Source: Desulfosporosinus nitroreducens
Lineage (GTDB): Bacteria > Bacillota > Desulfitobacteriia > Desulfitobacteriales > Desulfitobacteriaceae
Assembly (NCBI RefSeq): GCF_023897015.1
Contig: NZ_JAMHFY010000014.1
Coordinates: 1-64,000 of the forward strand
Direction of reading: 5' to 3'
Length of the DNA stretch: 64,000 nt
Shown here: in pieces, positions 1-8,410 of the stretch
Numbering within the stretch: position 1 is the stretch's first letter
Layout of the letters: each line of letters begins with the position of its first letter
Translations under genes and position numbers: made by a program
Notes under the pieces: model-generated
Databases searched by the model: none
Seen by the model: the letters and a program-made list of their open reading frames with translations, nothing else
What the model was told of the DNA's origin: nothing

Positions 1-1
1 A

Positions 2-64
2 ATCGGTCTTTACCCAACCCCTCTCGCTCAGATGGCGATTGCGGCAGCTCAGAGTTTATTTTGA
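2..64 (+). CDS. 3' end of an upstream gene (possibly NADH-quinone oxidoreductase subunit N)
   Basis: Frame 2 is open from the window edge and ends in TGA at 62-64, giving the C-terminal peptide IGLYPTPLAQMAIAAAQSLF. A YPxPL... short amphipathic tail is typical of NuoN/NuoM-type proton-pumping subunits, so the final 20 codons of nuoN are a reasonable guess. A rho-independent terminator follows at 171-208, as expected for the last gene of an operon. Too little is visible to be sure, and another frame (stop at 67-69) is also open. Confidence 0.4.
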   Translation: MGLYPTPLAQMAIAAAQSLF

Positions 65-170
65 GTTAACATGATTTAGGTATACATTCGACATCGTGTA
101 AAAACACTGCACATTCTTTAAACACTCTAGGTATCATCACAATTGACAAAAATCCTAATCGCACCATACA

Positions 171-208
171 ATGCCAATATACCATGAGAGAGTATATTGG
201 CATTTTTG
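171..208 (+). terminator. Rho-independent terminator
   Basis: A 12-bp perfect stem (171-182 with 192-203) is followed by a T run. It closes the plus-strand unit that enters from the left edge. Confidence 0.8.
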
Positions 209-278
209 TCATAATTTCTTAATGGAAGGGATAGAGTATGAACCAGGCTGTTTACCGGGAAGCTAGCAATAGAGAATT

Positions 279-1127
279 CTATACCGAAAGCCGATAATAT
301 GGGATAAAAAGCGTCGGTATAAATCCTAGTTTATGAGCCAACTGGTATGATGCAATATTTTCCATGCGACATGCCCAAATAGGTTCCAAACCATTTTCTA
401 GACAGTAATTTATAAGAACTGAGCAAACGTATAATGCAAACCCTTTTCCTCTATACTTTTCTAAGGTCTCAATACCAATTTCTAATTGCTTCTCAAACCT
501 ACATGACGAAAAAGCTGTAGAAGCTACTTCTCCATCATAAATCAAGCTATATCCTATTCCTGTATTTTGGAATTGATCTTCGTGATTCCAAAAATACTTT
601 GGAATTACACTCCCCTGCAAAGTTTGTAACATTTCTTTAGTTGTACGTACTATTTCATGTTCTCGGCTATCTAATGGCCGCTTAATGTTCTTAAAGTCAC
701 TAATATTAAAAATGAAATTAACTCTTGTGTTTTCTACGACTCTTCTACTAACATCATCCATCTCTAAAACTCTATTCATATTTGCAGAATCTATTTTCAC
801 TAAATATGAATCCAAAATTGTTTCGACTTTATTGCTCCAAGAATTTGGAAATACTTGCAACCATTCATCCTTATTCCTAACCTTATTCTTGTTAGTCAAA
901 TAGTAAAATAAATTCTCATTAAAATATTCATTTTCCGTATTTCCAAATAGTAGTGACATTCCATAGGGATGTGCGATATAAAATACTTTTGGTTCTTTTT
1001 CACTATCAACATAAACCGAGCCAGTTACTTGCTGATAAACAACTGCTTTAGCAAATAAAGTATTGATTGTTACTCTTTCCAACGGTGCAATAACTTTAAA
1101 ATAATCATTAACTTTTAACTTAATCAT
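279..1127 (-). CDS. GNAT-family N-acetyltransferase
   Basis: The protein is about 282 aa. The C-terminal third carries the acetyl-CoA binding region of the GNAT fold (GIETLEKYRGKGFALYVCS, the R/Q-x-x-G-x-G/A loop), followed by the typical SYQLAHKLGF alpha4 segment. The N-terminal two thirds are like the GNAT_acetyltran (PF12746-type) proteins of Firmicutes; the substrate cannot be read from sequence. The ORF can start at 1142, but GAGGGG lies 7 nt before the internal ATG at 1127, so I prefer that start; 1142 also has an AAGGA-like site about 10 nt upstream. Single gene, convergent with the left-edge operon. Confidence 0.75.
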   Translation of the reverse strand: MIKLKVNDYFKVIAPLERVTINTLFAKAVVYQQVTGSVYVDSEKEPKVFYIAHPYGMSLLFGNTENEYFNENLFYYLTNKNKVRNKDEWLQVFPNSWSNKVETILDSYLVKIDSANMNRVLEMDDVSRRVVENTRVNFIFNISDFKNIKRPLDSREHEIVRTTKEMLQTLQGSVIPKYFWNHEDQFQNTGIGYSLIYDGEVASTAFSSCRFEKQLEIGIETLEKYRGKGFALYVCSVLINYCLENGLEPIWACRMENIASYQLAHKLGFIPTLFIPYYRLSV

Positions 1128-1211
1128 ATTCATACCCCTCATGGTTCAAATTTCCTTTCCGAAACGTGATTATATGCTCATCGTGGCAGATCCTTCGGAA
1201 AGATTTATCCA

Positions 1212-1384
1212 ACATTAAGACTCCCACTTCTATAAGTGGGAGTGGTGCCCCCGTACTCTGCTTCGGTGACGATAGTCTCCAGTGGAGAGTATCGCCGAGC
1301 GCCTTTCCCAATAGGAACACTTGGCGCGAAGGGTAGAGTCCCCCACCGAAGCCTCGATGTTCAACTTTAGTTGAACGAGTTCAC
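1212..1384 (-). repeat. HEARO/omega-RNA-like repeat, copy A (full length)
   Basis: Read on the minus strand this copy begins directly after GTGA with ACTCGTTCAACTAAAGTTG, continues through the CATCGAGGCTTCGGTG block, a long internal hairpin around 1265-1345 and CACCGAAGCAGAGTACGG, and ends with the hairpin CTCCCACTT...AAGTGGGAG (1221-1242) and GTCTTAATG. The same order is seen in copies C (31671), E (38489) and F (46985). It holds no transposase or nuclease gene; a 66-codon ORF inside it is incidental. Assignment to the IS200/IS605 omega-RNA (HEARO) group is an inference from the RTGA junction, the hairpins and the repetition. Confidence 0.6.
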
Positions 1385-1464
1385 TGCATTTTTTCCTTTT
1401 TAAATTGTGATATATTTAATTTTAATAGATGAGGGTTGGAAAAAGCTAGAAAATAATTAGTAAT

Positions 1465-1480
1465 CTATACCGGTATAGAA
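1465..1480. promoter_or_regulatory. 16-bp palindromic operator before the MocR gene
   Basis: TCTATACCGGTATAGA is a perfect palindrome that abuts the first ATG of the MocR-type regulator. Its place suggests autoregulation. It leaves no room for a ribosome binding site before ATG 1481, which supports the downstream GTG start. Confidence 0.55.
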
Positions 1481-1495
1481 ATGAGGGTTTTTAAT

Positions 1496-2827
1496 GTGAT
1501 TTATAAATATCAATTAGTTGCGGATTTAATAAGACAAAAAATATCTAACGGTGCATATAAGCCTGGTGAAAAGCTGCCTTCGATACAGGTACTCGCTAGG
1601 GAATTGTCTTATAATTCTGATACAATCGTGAAAGCTTATAAATTGCTTGAGGCAGAGCATTTAATTTATGCCTTTCCTAAAAGCGGATATTATGTTGTGA
1701 AATCTTCGGCCGTAAATCGTAGGAATAACGTCGTTGATATGGTAACGACTGGTCCTCCCGATTACATTAATCCATACAAAGATTTTTATCATTGTATGGA
1801 AAAAGCCATTTCGTTATATGAAAAAAAGCTGTTTGAATATTCTTCACCGCGGGGTATGCCGGAATTGATTCATGGTTTAGTCAAACACTTGGTAAATTTT
1901 CAAGTTTTCACAAAACCGCAAAATATTTTTATAACCAATGGCTCACAGCAAGCTTTGTACATTCTTGCAGCTATCTCTTTTCCTAATACCCGGACAAAAG
2001 TACTTGTAGAGCAACCAACATATTCTGTCATGCTTCAAGTAATGAAATGCACCAAAACTCCAGTTGTCGGTATTAGAAGAACACATGAGGGTATTAACCT
2101 TAACGAGCTGGAATCAATATTTAAACAAGGAGATATTAAATTCTTTTATACTATGCCAAGATATCAAAACCCTACGGGATTCTGCTATGATGGTACTCAG
2201 AAAAAAGAAATAATCAGGCTTGCTAAACAGTATGAAGTCTATATTATCGAGGATGATTATTTGGCAGATTTGGAACTGGATACAAAGGCTGATCCGATGT
2301 ATGCAATGGGAGAACAAGAACGGATTATCTACATTCGGAGCTTTTCAAAAACACTGTTACCAGGACTGCGCCTGGGAATGGTTATATTACCAATAGAACT
2401 CCAGAATGAATTTATAACCTATAAGCGGAGCATCGATCTGAACTCCCCAATCCTAACACAGGGCGCATTGGAAATTTACCTGCAAAGTAGTATGTACAAG
2501 TTTCATGTGCAAAGAACAAAAAAGTATTACAAAGAAAAGATGGATGTTTTACGAGATGCATTCGAGCAGCAACTAGATGGAATTATAAAATGTTATATAC
2601 CTACAACAGGGATCTATGCCTGCTTAGAGTTGAATTGCATATCAGCCGATGTTCTTGTAAACAGGTTGTCGAAATACGATGTACTTTTGAGCAGTACAAA
2701 CAGTTGTTATATTGATGGTTTTCCGCACTTAGACGGTTTGCGTTTATGTGTTTGTAAAACGGATGATGATGATATTAGAAAAACTATCAAGCTTATAAGT
2801 CAAGAATTAAACTACTTGCGTAAATAA
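1496..2827 (+). CDS. MocR-type regulator: GntR winged helix fused to class I aminotransferase
   Basis: The N-terminal ~70 residues form a GntR winged helix (LVADLIRQKISNGAYKPGEK, then SIQVLARELSYNSDTIVKAY). The remaining ~370 residues are a fold-type I aminotransferase domain, with the PLP lysine in the IYIRSFSKTLLPGLRLG motif and the YTMPRYQNPTG substrate loop. Such proteins usually act as PLP-sensing transcription factors (PdxR, GabR, YczR types) rather than as enzymes. GAGGG lies 8 nt before GTG 1496, so I take that start; the ORF also opens with ATG 1481. The next gene encodes a homocysteine methyltransferase-like protein about 100 bp downstream and may be a target. The regulated pathway is not known. 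Confidence 0.85.
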   Translation: MIYKYQLVADLIRQKISNGAYKPGEKLPSIQVLARELSYNSDTIVKAYKLLEAEHLIYAFPKSGYYVVKSSAVNRRNNVVDMVTTGPPDYINPYKDFYHCMEKAISLYEKKLFEYSSPRGMPELIHGLVKHLVNFQVFTKPQNIFITNGSQQALYILAAISFPNTRTKVLVEQPTYSVMLQVMKCTKTPVVGIRRTHEGINLNELESIFKQGDIKFFYTMPRYQNPTGFCYDGTQKKEIIRLAKQYEVYIIEDDYLADLELDTKADPMYAMGEQERIIYIRSFSKTLLPGLRLGMVILPIELQNEFITYKRSIDLNSPILTQGALEIYLQSSMYKFHVQRTKKYYKEKMDVLRDAFEQQLDGIIKCYIPTTGIYACLELNCISADVLVNRLSKYDVLLSSTNSCYIDGFPHLDGLRLCVCKTDDDDIRKTIKLISQELNYLRK

Positions 2828-2931
2828 TTTTGTGTCAATGGAATTTACCGAACTTTTGAAGTACGAAAGAAAACGGGTCGAGCAGGAAAGCATTAAGTGT
2901 AATATAATAAACATACAAGGGAGGTTACATA

Positions 2932-4236
2932 ATGAAGAATTTTCTAAGTTGCATTCATGAAAGGGTTTTACTATATGATGGTTCTAAAGGTGTTATGCTT
3001 CAAAAGAGAGGTTTAAAAGGCAATGAAGCTTCAGAATCATGGAATTTATCAAAACCAGATGAGGTTAAAGATCTATATAATCTATACAAAGAAGCAGGTT
3101 CTGACGTAATTCAAACCAATACTTTTCCAGGCAATCGAGTTACCTTAGATAAGCATAGTTTAGGGGATAAAACTTATCAAGTAAACTTCGAGGGCGTTAA
3201 ATTAGCCAAAGAAGTTGCAGGGGATAACACTTATGTTGCCGCTTCAGTTGGTCCTACGGGTATGATATTAGAACCCGCGGGGGATTTAAGTTTTGATAAA
3301 GCCTATAGTATTTTTAAAGAACAATTAAGGGCAATAGAAGATGCAGGTGCAGATGTCGTTAATTTTGAAACTTTTACGGATTTAAATGAATTAAGGGCAG
3401 CCATATTAGCAGCTAAGGAAACTACAAGTCTGCCAATTATTGCTTCTGCAACATTTAATGACAACAGTAGAACGCTATCGGGTAATTCGGCAGAGGTATG
3501 TGCTCTAGTATGTGAATCATTAGGAGTGGCAGTAGTGGGGGCTAATTGCTCAGGCGGTCCTGATAGTTTGCTTGAACCCATTAAAAAAATGCATTTGGTT
3601 GTATCAATTCCTCTTTCGGTAAAGGCAAATGCCGGGATGCCTGTATTATTGAATGGAGAGGCAGTCTATAAACAAGAACCAGACCAATTTAGTTCATATA
3701 CAAAAGAATTTGTAGAGAATGGAGTAAGGCTTATTGGCGGATGTTGTGGAACGACTCCGGAATTTATAAGTTCCATAAAGAAAGAACTTGATGGGATCAA
3801 AGCACCGAATTTAGATATAAAATCTGGTTCAACTATTACTTCTGCCTTTAATTATCTGGTGTTTTCGAAAGACAAGGAATATGCGGTTGAAGAACTTTCT
3901 TTTAAAGAAGATACTACTGTAAATATGTTGAAAAACGGTGATTTTTATAACTTGTTACAAGGTTATAAAACAGCAAATATGGATTATCTTTTAATCGATT
4001 TTAGTAATATGAACGAATCGTTTGATGTATGGGGATTTACCAGCACCATTAGCTTTTTAATTAAAAAACCATTAATCATGAAATGTGAATCAATTGAAAT
4101 TCTCGATAAATTTCTGAGATATTATCCCGGAAAGGTCGGAGTAGTTCTGTCAGATAATACAAAAATTCCTCTTTCTCAAATAAAACACTACGGTGCTTTG
4201 ATTCTTAATGATGAATTAGAACCTATAACCATTTGA
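2932..4236 (+). CDS. Homocysteine S-methyltransferase-family protein with an extra C-terminal domain
   Basis: Residues 1-290 are a PF02574 (MetH N-terminal/BHMT-type) TIM barrel with the expected zinc cysteines: C206 in GANCSGG and C271-C272 in GGCCGTTP. The family transfers a methyl group to homocysteine or related thiols. The last ~130 residues (ISFLIKKPLIMKCESIEIL...) resemble a piece of a second alpha/beta barrel but are too short for a full pterin-binding domain, and there is no cobalamin domain. It may therefore work with separate corrinoid partners, as in anaerobic methyltransferase systems. GGGAGG precedes ATG 2932; a perfect-stem terminator follows. Confidence 0.8.
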   Translation: MKNFLSCIHERVLLYDGSKGVMLQKRGLKGNEASESWNLSKPDEVKDLYNLYKEAGSDVIQTNTFPGNRVTLDKHSLGDKTYQVNFEGVKLAKEVAGDNTYVAASVGPTGMILEPAGDLSFDKAYSIFKEQLRAIEDAGADVVNFETFTDLNELRAAILAAKETTSLPIIASATFNDNSRTLSGNSAEVCALVCESLGVAVVGANCSGGPDSLLEPIKKMHLVVSIPLSVKANAGMPVLLNGEAVYKQEPDQFSSYTKEFVENGVRLIGGCCGTTPEFISSIKKELDGIKAPNLDIKSGSTITSAFNYLVFSKDKEYAVEELSFKEDTTVNMLKNGDFYNLLQGYKTANMDYLLIDFSNMNESFDVWGFTSTISFLIKKPLIMKCESIEILDKFLRYYPGKVGVVLSDNTKIPLSQIKHYGALILNDELEPITI

Positions 4237-4248
4237 TACCTCTAGGAC

Positions 4249-4288
4249 ATAAGAACACCGAAATCATGCCTGATTTCGGTGTTCTTAT
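4249..4288 (+). terminator. Terminator with 18-bp perfect stem
   Basis: Stem 4249-4266 with 4271-4288 and a 4-nt loop, just after the methyltransferase gene. The rest of the gap to 4613 shows only AT-rich sequence with no gene I can support. Confidence 0.7.
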
Positions 4289-4613
4289 ATGCTTGTTGCA
4301 TCAACGGTGAAGGGTTTTCTTTAGTATCAGAACACGGTATATTATACAAAGAAAATAATAACGAAAAGTAAAGGAATGAACGGCAACCTGAGCGGGACAA
4401 ATCTGGTCTTTATTAAAAGTTCTAAGTATTTCTTACAGGCATTATTTAATTAGTAATATTTTTAGAGTAGACTATTAGAAGGTATTTCAACATAATTTGC
4501 GAATTAATTAATTTAATAAATAAATATTCTAAAGACTTTGTAAATAACTTCAAAATACTGCCTCTATTGAGGTTCGAAAAAAGGGTAATGAAGTCGACGA
4601 AAGAGGTGATTGC

Positions 4614-5771
4614 GTGCGTTCGCTTAAACATCAAATCCTAATATTGTTGTTGGGTTCGCTCTTTTTACTGGCAGTTTGCTTCCTCGCAGTTCTTGGCTGG
4701 TATATGAAAGACCGCGTTGTGGCGGCCACTATAATAAAAGCACAAACAGATTTAACAACCTGTGGAGAAATTATTGATAAGACATATCCTGGCTCATGGT
4801 CAGTGCAAGAGGGGAACCTTTATAAAGGAACTACGAAGATCAACCTTAATAATGACTTAGTTGATTATTTGTCTCGCCTTTCGGGGGACACGGTGACCAT
4901 ATTTTTGGGGGATACAAGGGTAGCGACCACTGTACTCGGTTCAAACGGCGAACGTGTGATTGGGACCAAGGTTTCTGCTAATGTAGCCCAGACAGTACTG
5001 CAGAATGGTCAGACTTATATAGGAGAAGCTAATGTCGTTGGCCAATGGCACCAATCGGGCTATGCTCCATTACGAGCAGAAAACGGAAACATTATTGGGA
5101 TTTTTTATGTAGGAATCTCTCATGCCTATGAACAGGAAATAATCACTCGATCTTTGATTACAATGGCTGTACTGGGATTAGCCTTAACAATTTTGATAGC
5201 ACTTCTCACCTGGTTTTTCATTCAGAGAGTTATCATCAATCCCTTGCATAATATCATGTTAGGAACTCGGGATGTTGCAACCGGACACATGACTCAAAAG
5301 GTCAAAGTTTCCGGTGCCAAAGAAATTGAGGAACTGGAGGATGCCTTTAACCAAATGGTGGAGCAGTTCCAGTCATTTACAGGGGAAATTAATCGGGCGA
5401 CCAGCAGTAATCAAGAAAGTGAACCAATTGAAATTGAATCTGGTACGGTTACAGAGTCGATCCAAAGCAGTGAGGGTGTAATCCAAACTGCCGTCACTGC
5501 TGAGCAAGAGCAAAAATCCGAACTCGATACTGCCTGGTTTATTGCAGAAGAGGAGTTGCCAAAGGGCTTGAATCAAACAACTCTTGTTCAGATAACACAA
5601 TTTTTACAAGCAAATCGCCGGCCTCTCTCTTCGGAGGACGTCGCTGAAGGGGTAAAGCTGACTAGGGTCACAGTACGTCGCTATCTCGAATTTTTAGAAG
5701 AACGTGGACTATTAGTATCTAAACTCAAATATGGTATCGGCAGACCTGTAAAGCTATTTATACCTTCATAA
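4614..5771 (+). CDS. Membrane one-component regulator: single Cache, HAMP and C-terminal CitB/DctR-type HTH
   Basis: Order of parts in 385 aa: TM1 (7-29); extracellular single-Cache sensor (about 35-175, with the SGYAPLRAENGNIIGIFYVG hallmark); TM2 (182-203); HAMP (204-257); a polar linker rich in E/Q/S (260-315); and a winged helix (317-385) with LSSEDVAEGVKLTRVTVRRY and the YGIGRPVKLF end typical of CitB/DcuR/DctR response regulators. There is no kinase, receiver or chemotaxis signalling domain. It should sense a small extracellular molecule and act on DNA from the membrane (inference). GTG 4614 follows AGAGGTGA. A terminator follows, then the formate/nitrite channel gene, a possible target. 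Confidence 0.85.
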   Translation: MRSLKHQILILLLGSLFLLAVCFLAVLGWYMKDRVVAATIIKAQTDLTTCGEIIDKTYPGSWSVQEGNLYKGTTKINLNNDLVDYLSRLSGDTVTIFLGDTRVATTVLGSNGERVIGTKVSANVAQTVLQNGQTYIGEANVVGQWHQSGYAPLRAENGNIIGIFYVGISHAYEQEIITRSLITMAVLGLALTILIALLTWFFIQRVIINPLHNIMLGTRDVATGHMTQKVKVSGAKEIEELEDAFNQMVEQFQSFTGEINRATSSNQESEPIEIESGTVTESIQSSEGVIQTAVTAEQEQKSELDTAWFIAEEELPKGLNQTTLVQITQFLQANRRPLSSEDVAEGVKLTRVTVRRYLEFLEERGLLVSKLKYGIGRPVKLFIPS

Positions 5772-5825
5772 AAGTTTCCTTTTCAGACGGTCTGTCAAAT
5801 AGACCTATAAAAAATAAACTTAAGT

Positions 5826-5866
5826 AAGCGGCATGAGTTCGGTATTAAACCGGGCTCATGCCGCTT
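5826..5866 (+). terminator. Terminator after the membrane regulator
   Basis: An 18-nt imperfect inverted repeat (5826-5843 with 5849-5866, one mismatch) with a 5-nt loop. Confidence 0.65.
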
Positions 5867-6104
5867 TATGACTGGGTAAAGAGATTATTAGCCTGGGCTT
5901 GATAAGTAAAAATTCCCTATATCTTCAATTTACAAAACTTTCGAAATATATTAATTATCCACATAATGCTTTATTTAAGTTAATATGCGTGACAGTCCTT
6001 GAGATGAAAGATAAAGTAAATTACAGACACCTGGTTTGCTCAGATCTTATCATAAGTTGCAGGTGCGCTCGTCAACACTTTGATTGAGAAAGGAGCAATC
6101 AAAT

Positions 6105-6179
6105 TTGACAAAAAACTGTCTTAATCCTCGGGTAAAAAGTCCTACTGAGAAAATCTTGAACTGTTGGGAAGTTTGTTAA
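6105..6179 (+). CDS. Candidate 24-aa peptide with Cys residues, upstream of focA
   Basis: TTG 6105 sits 8-9 nt after AAAGGAG and opens 24 codons ending TAA at 6177-6179. The peptide contains Cys at positions 5, 20 and 24 and ends ILNCWEVC. It lies 18 nt before the TTG start of the channel gene and uses the same start type. It could be a leader peptide or a tiny metal-binding protein; NCWE resembles the CW motif of small anaerobe proteins, but that is only a resemblance. The 300 bp before it hold nothing else I can support. Confidence 0.4.
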   Translation: MTKNCLNPRVKSPTEKILNCWEVC

Positions 6180-6197
6180 AGTTAGGAGTGATAAAAT

Positions 6198-7088
6198 TTG
6201 GAGACAAAAGGTTATTTGCCACCATCTGAAATAACTCATGCCACTATACAGACAGGAATAAAAAAAGTAGGTATGAAATATTCAAATCAGTTTATTTTGG
6301 GGATTCTAGCCGGGGCTTTTATAGCTTTTGCTGCCGAAGGCTCAAATATGGCAGCCTTCAATCTATTTGCAAAGCCAGAAACTTATGGTCTGGGAAAAGT
6401 TCTGGCAGGTGCTATCTTTGGAACAGGACTTATGTTAGTTGTATTAGCGGGAGGAGAATTGTTCACCGGAAATACTATGATTTTAGGCGGAGTCTTAGAT
6501 GGAAAAGTAAAATTAAATGATATGCTCAAAAATTGGTTTTTCGTTTATAGCGGTAATTTTATGGGTGCTATACTTCTTGCCTATATGATGGTTCATTCTG
6601 GTTTGTATGACAGCGGTGCAAATGTTCTGGGGGGAGTAACTATCAAAATAGCAGCCTATAAAGTAGGACTGCCATTTATGTCTGCTTTCTATTTAGGAAT
6701 TATGTGTAATATGTTAGTTTGCCTGGCAGTGTGGATGGCATATGGAGCAAAGGACATGGTAGGCAAAATACTTGCAATTTTCTTTCCAATATGGCTTTTT
6801 ATCACATCCGGTTTTGAACACAGCATAGCAAATATTTATTACATTCCGGCTGGAATACTAGCAAAGGCAAATCCAAGTTGGGTAGCTGAATCTCATCTTA
6901 CTCCCCAAGTGCTAGCAAACTTAAACTGGGGGACTTTTATAACCAATAACTTAATTCCGGTAACTCTTGGAAACATTGTTGGCGGATCGATTTTTGTGGC
7001 TGGAGTTTACTGGTTTGTTTATATTAAAAATGACGTAAAACAAGAAGGTGTATTGCTAAATCAGTCAAGGTCAAATGCCGCTAAGTAA
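6198..7088 (+). CDS. FocA/NirC-family formate/nitrite channel
   Basis: The 296-aa protein has six membrane spans in the FNT pattern, including GGELFTGNTMI after TM2 and the SGFEHSIANIYYI segment, which carries the pore histidine. Members are pentameric channels that carry formate, nitrite or hydrosulfide across the membrane. TTG 6198 (METKGY) follows TTAGGAGTG. No pyruvate-formate lyase or nitrite reductase gene lies alongside, so the substrate cannot be settled by context. A second, divergent family member is encoded at 24252-25157. Confidence 0.9.
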   Translation: METKGYLPPSEITHATIQTGIKKVGMKYSNQFILGILAGAFIAFAAEGSNMAAFNLFAKPETYGLGKVLAGAIFGTGLMLVVLAGGELFTGNTMILGGVLDGKVKLNDMLKNWFFVYSGNFMGAILLAYMMVHSGLYDSGANVLGGVTIKIAAYKVGLPFMSAFYLGIMCNMLVCLAVWMAYGAKDMVGKILAIFFPIWLFITSGFEHSIANIYYIPAGILAKANPSWVAESHLTPQVLANLNWGTFITNNLIPVTLGNIVGGSIFVAGVYWFVYIKNDVKQEGVLLNQSRSNAAK

Positions 7089-7107
7089 AATAGCCTCATA
7101 AAGCAAA

Positions 7108-7134
7108 ATTCCTCCCGCTAAAAGAGGGAGGAAT
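7108..7134 (+). terminator. Terminator between convergent focA and bshB2
   Basis: Stem ATTCCTCCC (7108-7116) pairs with GGGAGGAAT (7126-7134). It may serve both converging units. Confidence 0.6.
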
Positions 7135-7216
7135 GCTAATCAAAAAAGTTTTAAGTATATTGAGCAGTCTATTGAACAAGGTTTTTATAGCATATACTTG
7201 TGAAGACTTCTTATTC

Positions 7217-7888
7217 TTACGAAAAACGGTAAGTCCAGAAAGATTCACGCTCGAGCATATGGCTATATGAGTTTTTTGATGATGGATTCTTGAATTGTCC
7301 ATTCCCGAGACGCGGGAGAATTACTTGGGATTGTGACCTGTGTGCCCGAATCGCAGCCAACTTCATCTCTGACACTGCACTAATATCGTTGATAATATCC
7401 GGCGCGCCGAGCATATCCTGACAATCGCGAGCAAAAGCATGAGCGTAGACAATCGGGCGTTCCTGTAGGGAAAGACGAGAGACGGCACGGATCGTCACGT
7501 CACCTAGAGCATTGTGATCCGGATGCACTGCATGTCCCGGATAATGAGTTATGACCAGGGAGGGGCGGACCTCTTTGAGGATCTGCTCAATTCTATCGGT
7601 CAATTGTTCTGGGTCTTCAAACTCAATCGTTTTATCTCGCAACCCAAGCTTAATCAGGTGTTGAATGCCGATAGCCTGACAGGCTTTCTCCAACTCTGCT
7701 TCCCGAATACTCGGCAACGATTCCCGGTTGGCAAAGAATGGCCTTCCCATATTGCGCCCCATTTGGCCCATAGTACCACAGACGTAAGTGACAGGAACAC
7801 CCGATTTAGTGAATTGTGCTATGGTTCCGCCACAGCCAAACGTTTCATCGTCTGGGTGTGGGAAAACTACGAGAACGTGTTGTTCCAA
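7217..7888 (-). CDS. bshB2: Bacillithiol biosynthesis deacetylase BshB2 (PIG-L family)
   Basis: The 223-aa PIG-L/LmbE-type protein has the zinc and catalytic motif HPDDE at residues 11-15 and the second metal motif HAVHPDHN. The segment MGQMGRNMGRPFFANRESLP is close to B. subtilis BshB2 (YojG), which removes the acetyl group from GlcNAc-malate to give GlcN-malate for bacillithiol. It is the second gene of a two-gene operon after yojF, the same order as in Bacillus. No bshA or bshC is in the window. Confidence 0.85.
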   Translation of the reverse strand: MEQHVLVVFPHPDDETFGCGGTIAQFTKSGVPVTYVCGTMGQMGRNMGRPFFANRESLPSIREAELEKACQAIGIQHLIKLGLRDKTIEFEDPEQLTDRIEQILKEVRPSLVITHYPGHAVHPDHNALGDVTIRAVSRLSLQERPIVYAHAFARDCQDMLGAPDIINDISAVSEMKLAAIRAHRSQSQVILPRLGNGQFKNPSSKNSYSHMLERESFWTYRFS

Positions 7889-7918
7889 GAAATTATTCCT
7901 CCCACATTAATAATAATT

Positions 7919-8269
7919 TTACAATTCAAAAGGGGATAAACTGAGTTCTAAAGCTACAGCCAGGCGCCCATCTTGATCATGACCGGCGAGCAAGAGCCGA
8001 CCTTCCTGGTCTGTCTCAAAATCCGTTAGACCTTCGGCGTAAACCCAGCCGAGTTCTATCTTAAGCCCCACGCGGTATGGACCGTCCCCCGTGATGATCC
8101 CACGTCCAAAGCAGATACGACCATTGCGAATATAGGCTCCCACAGTCATATTACTTTCTTTCCTATGGACGGCATAAGCTCCATTGGTCGTCTCTAAATG
8201 GAGGTAAACGTCGCGGTTAAGAAAACCGTTTAGCGCAGATTGTACAATCGATTTATTAATTGGATCCAT
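7919..8269 (-). CDS. yojF: YojF family protein (DUF1806)
   Basis: At 116 aa it matches the length and pattern of YojF (the MTVGAYIRNG...GPYRVGLKIELGWVYAEGLT region). YojF is a small beta-rich protein encoded immediately before bshB2 in many Firmicutes; its own function is not defined. The 30-nt gap to bshB2 indicates co-transcription. Confidence 0.8.
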   Translation of the reverse strand: MDPINKSIVQSALNGFLNRDVYLHLETTNGAYAVHRKESNMTVGAYIRNGRICFGRGIITGDGPYRVGLKIELGWVYAEGLTDFETDQEGRLLLAGHDQDGRLAVALELSLSPFEL

Positions 8270-8410
8270 GAAACTATCCCCACCTCACCATTGATTTCCA
8301 ACTTATTATATACCACTTTCCGGTTATTTTCACTCAGTGTATGCGTGCAAAGGAGTCGACCCAAAGGATAAGGCCAATGCCACATGTTATTATTCTTTTA
8401 TTTTTATATA

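Noticed and set aside
1120-1320. 66-codon minus-strand ORF
   Set aside because: It lies inside repeat copy A, whose hairpins explain the sequence, and has no convincing start or homology.
5899-6087. 62-codon ORF before focA
   Set aside because: No ribosome site, no motif, and AT-rich non-coding composition.
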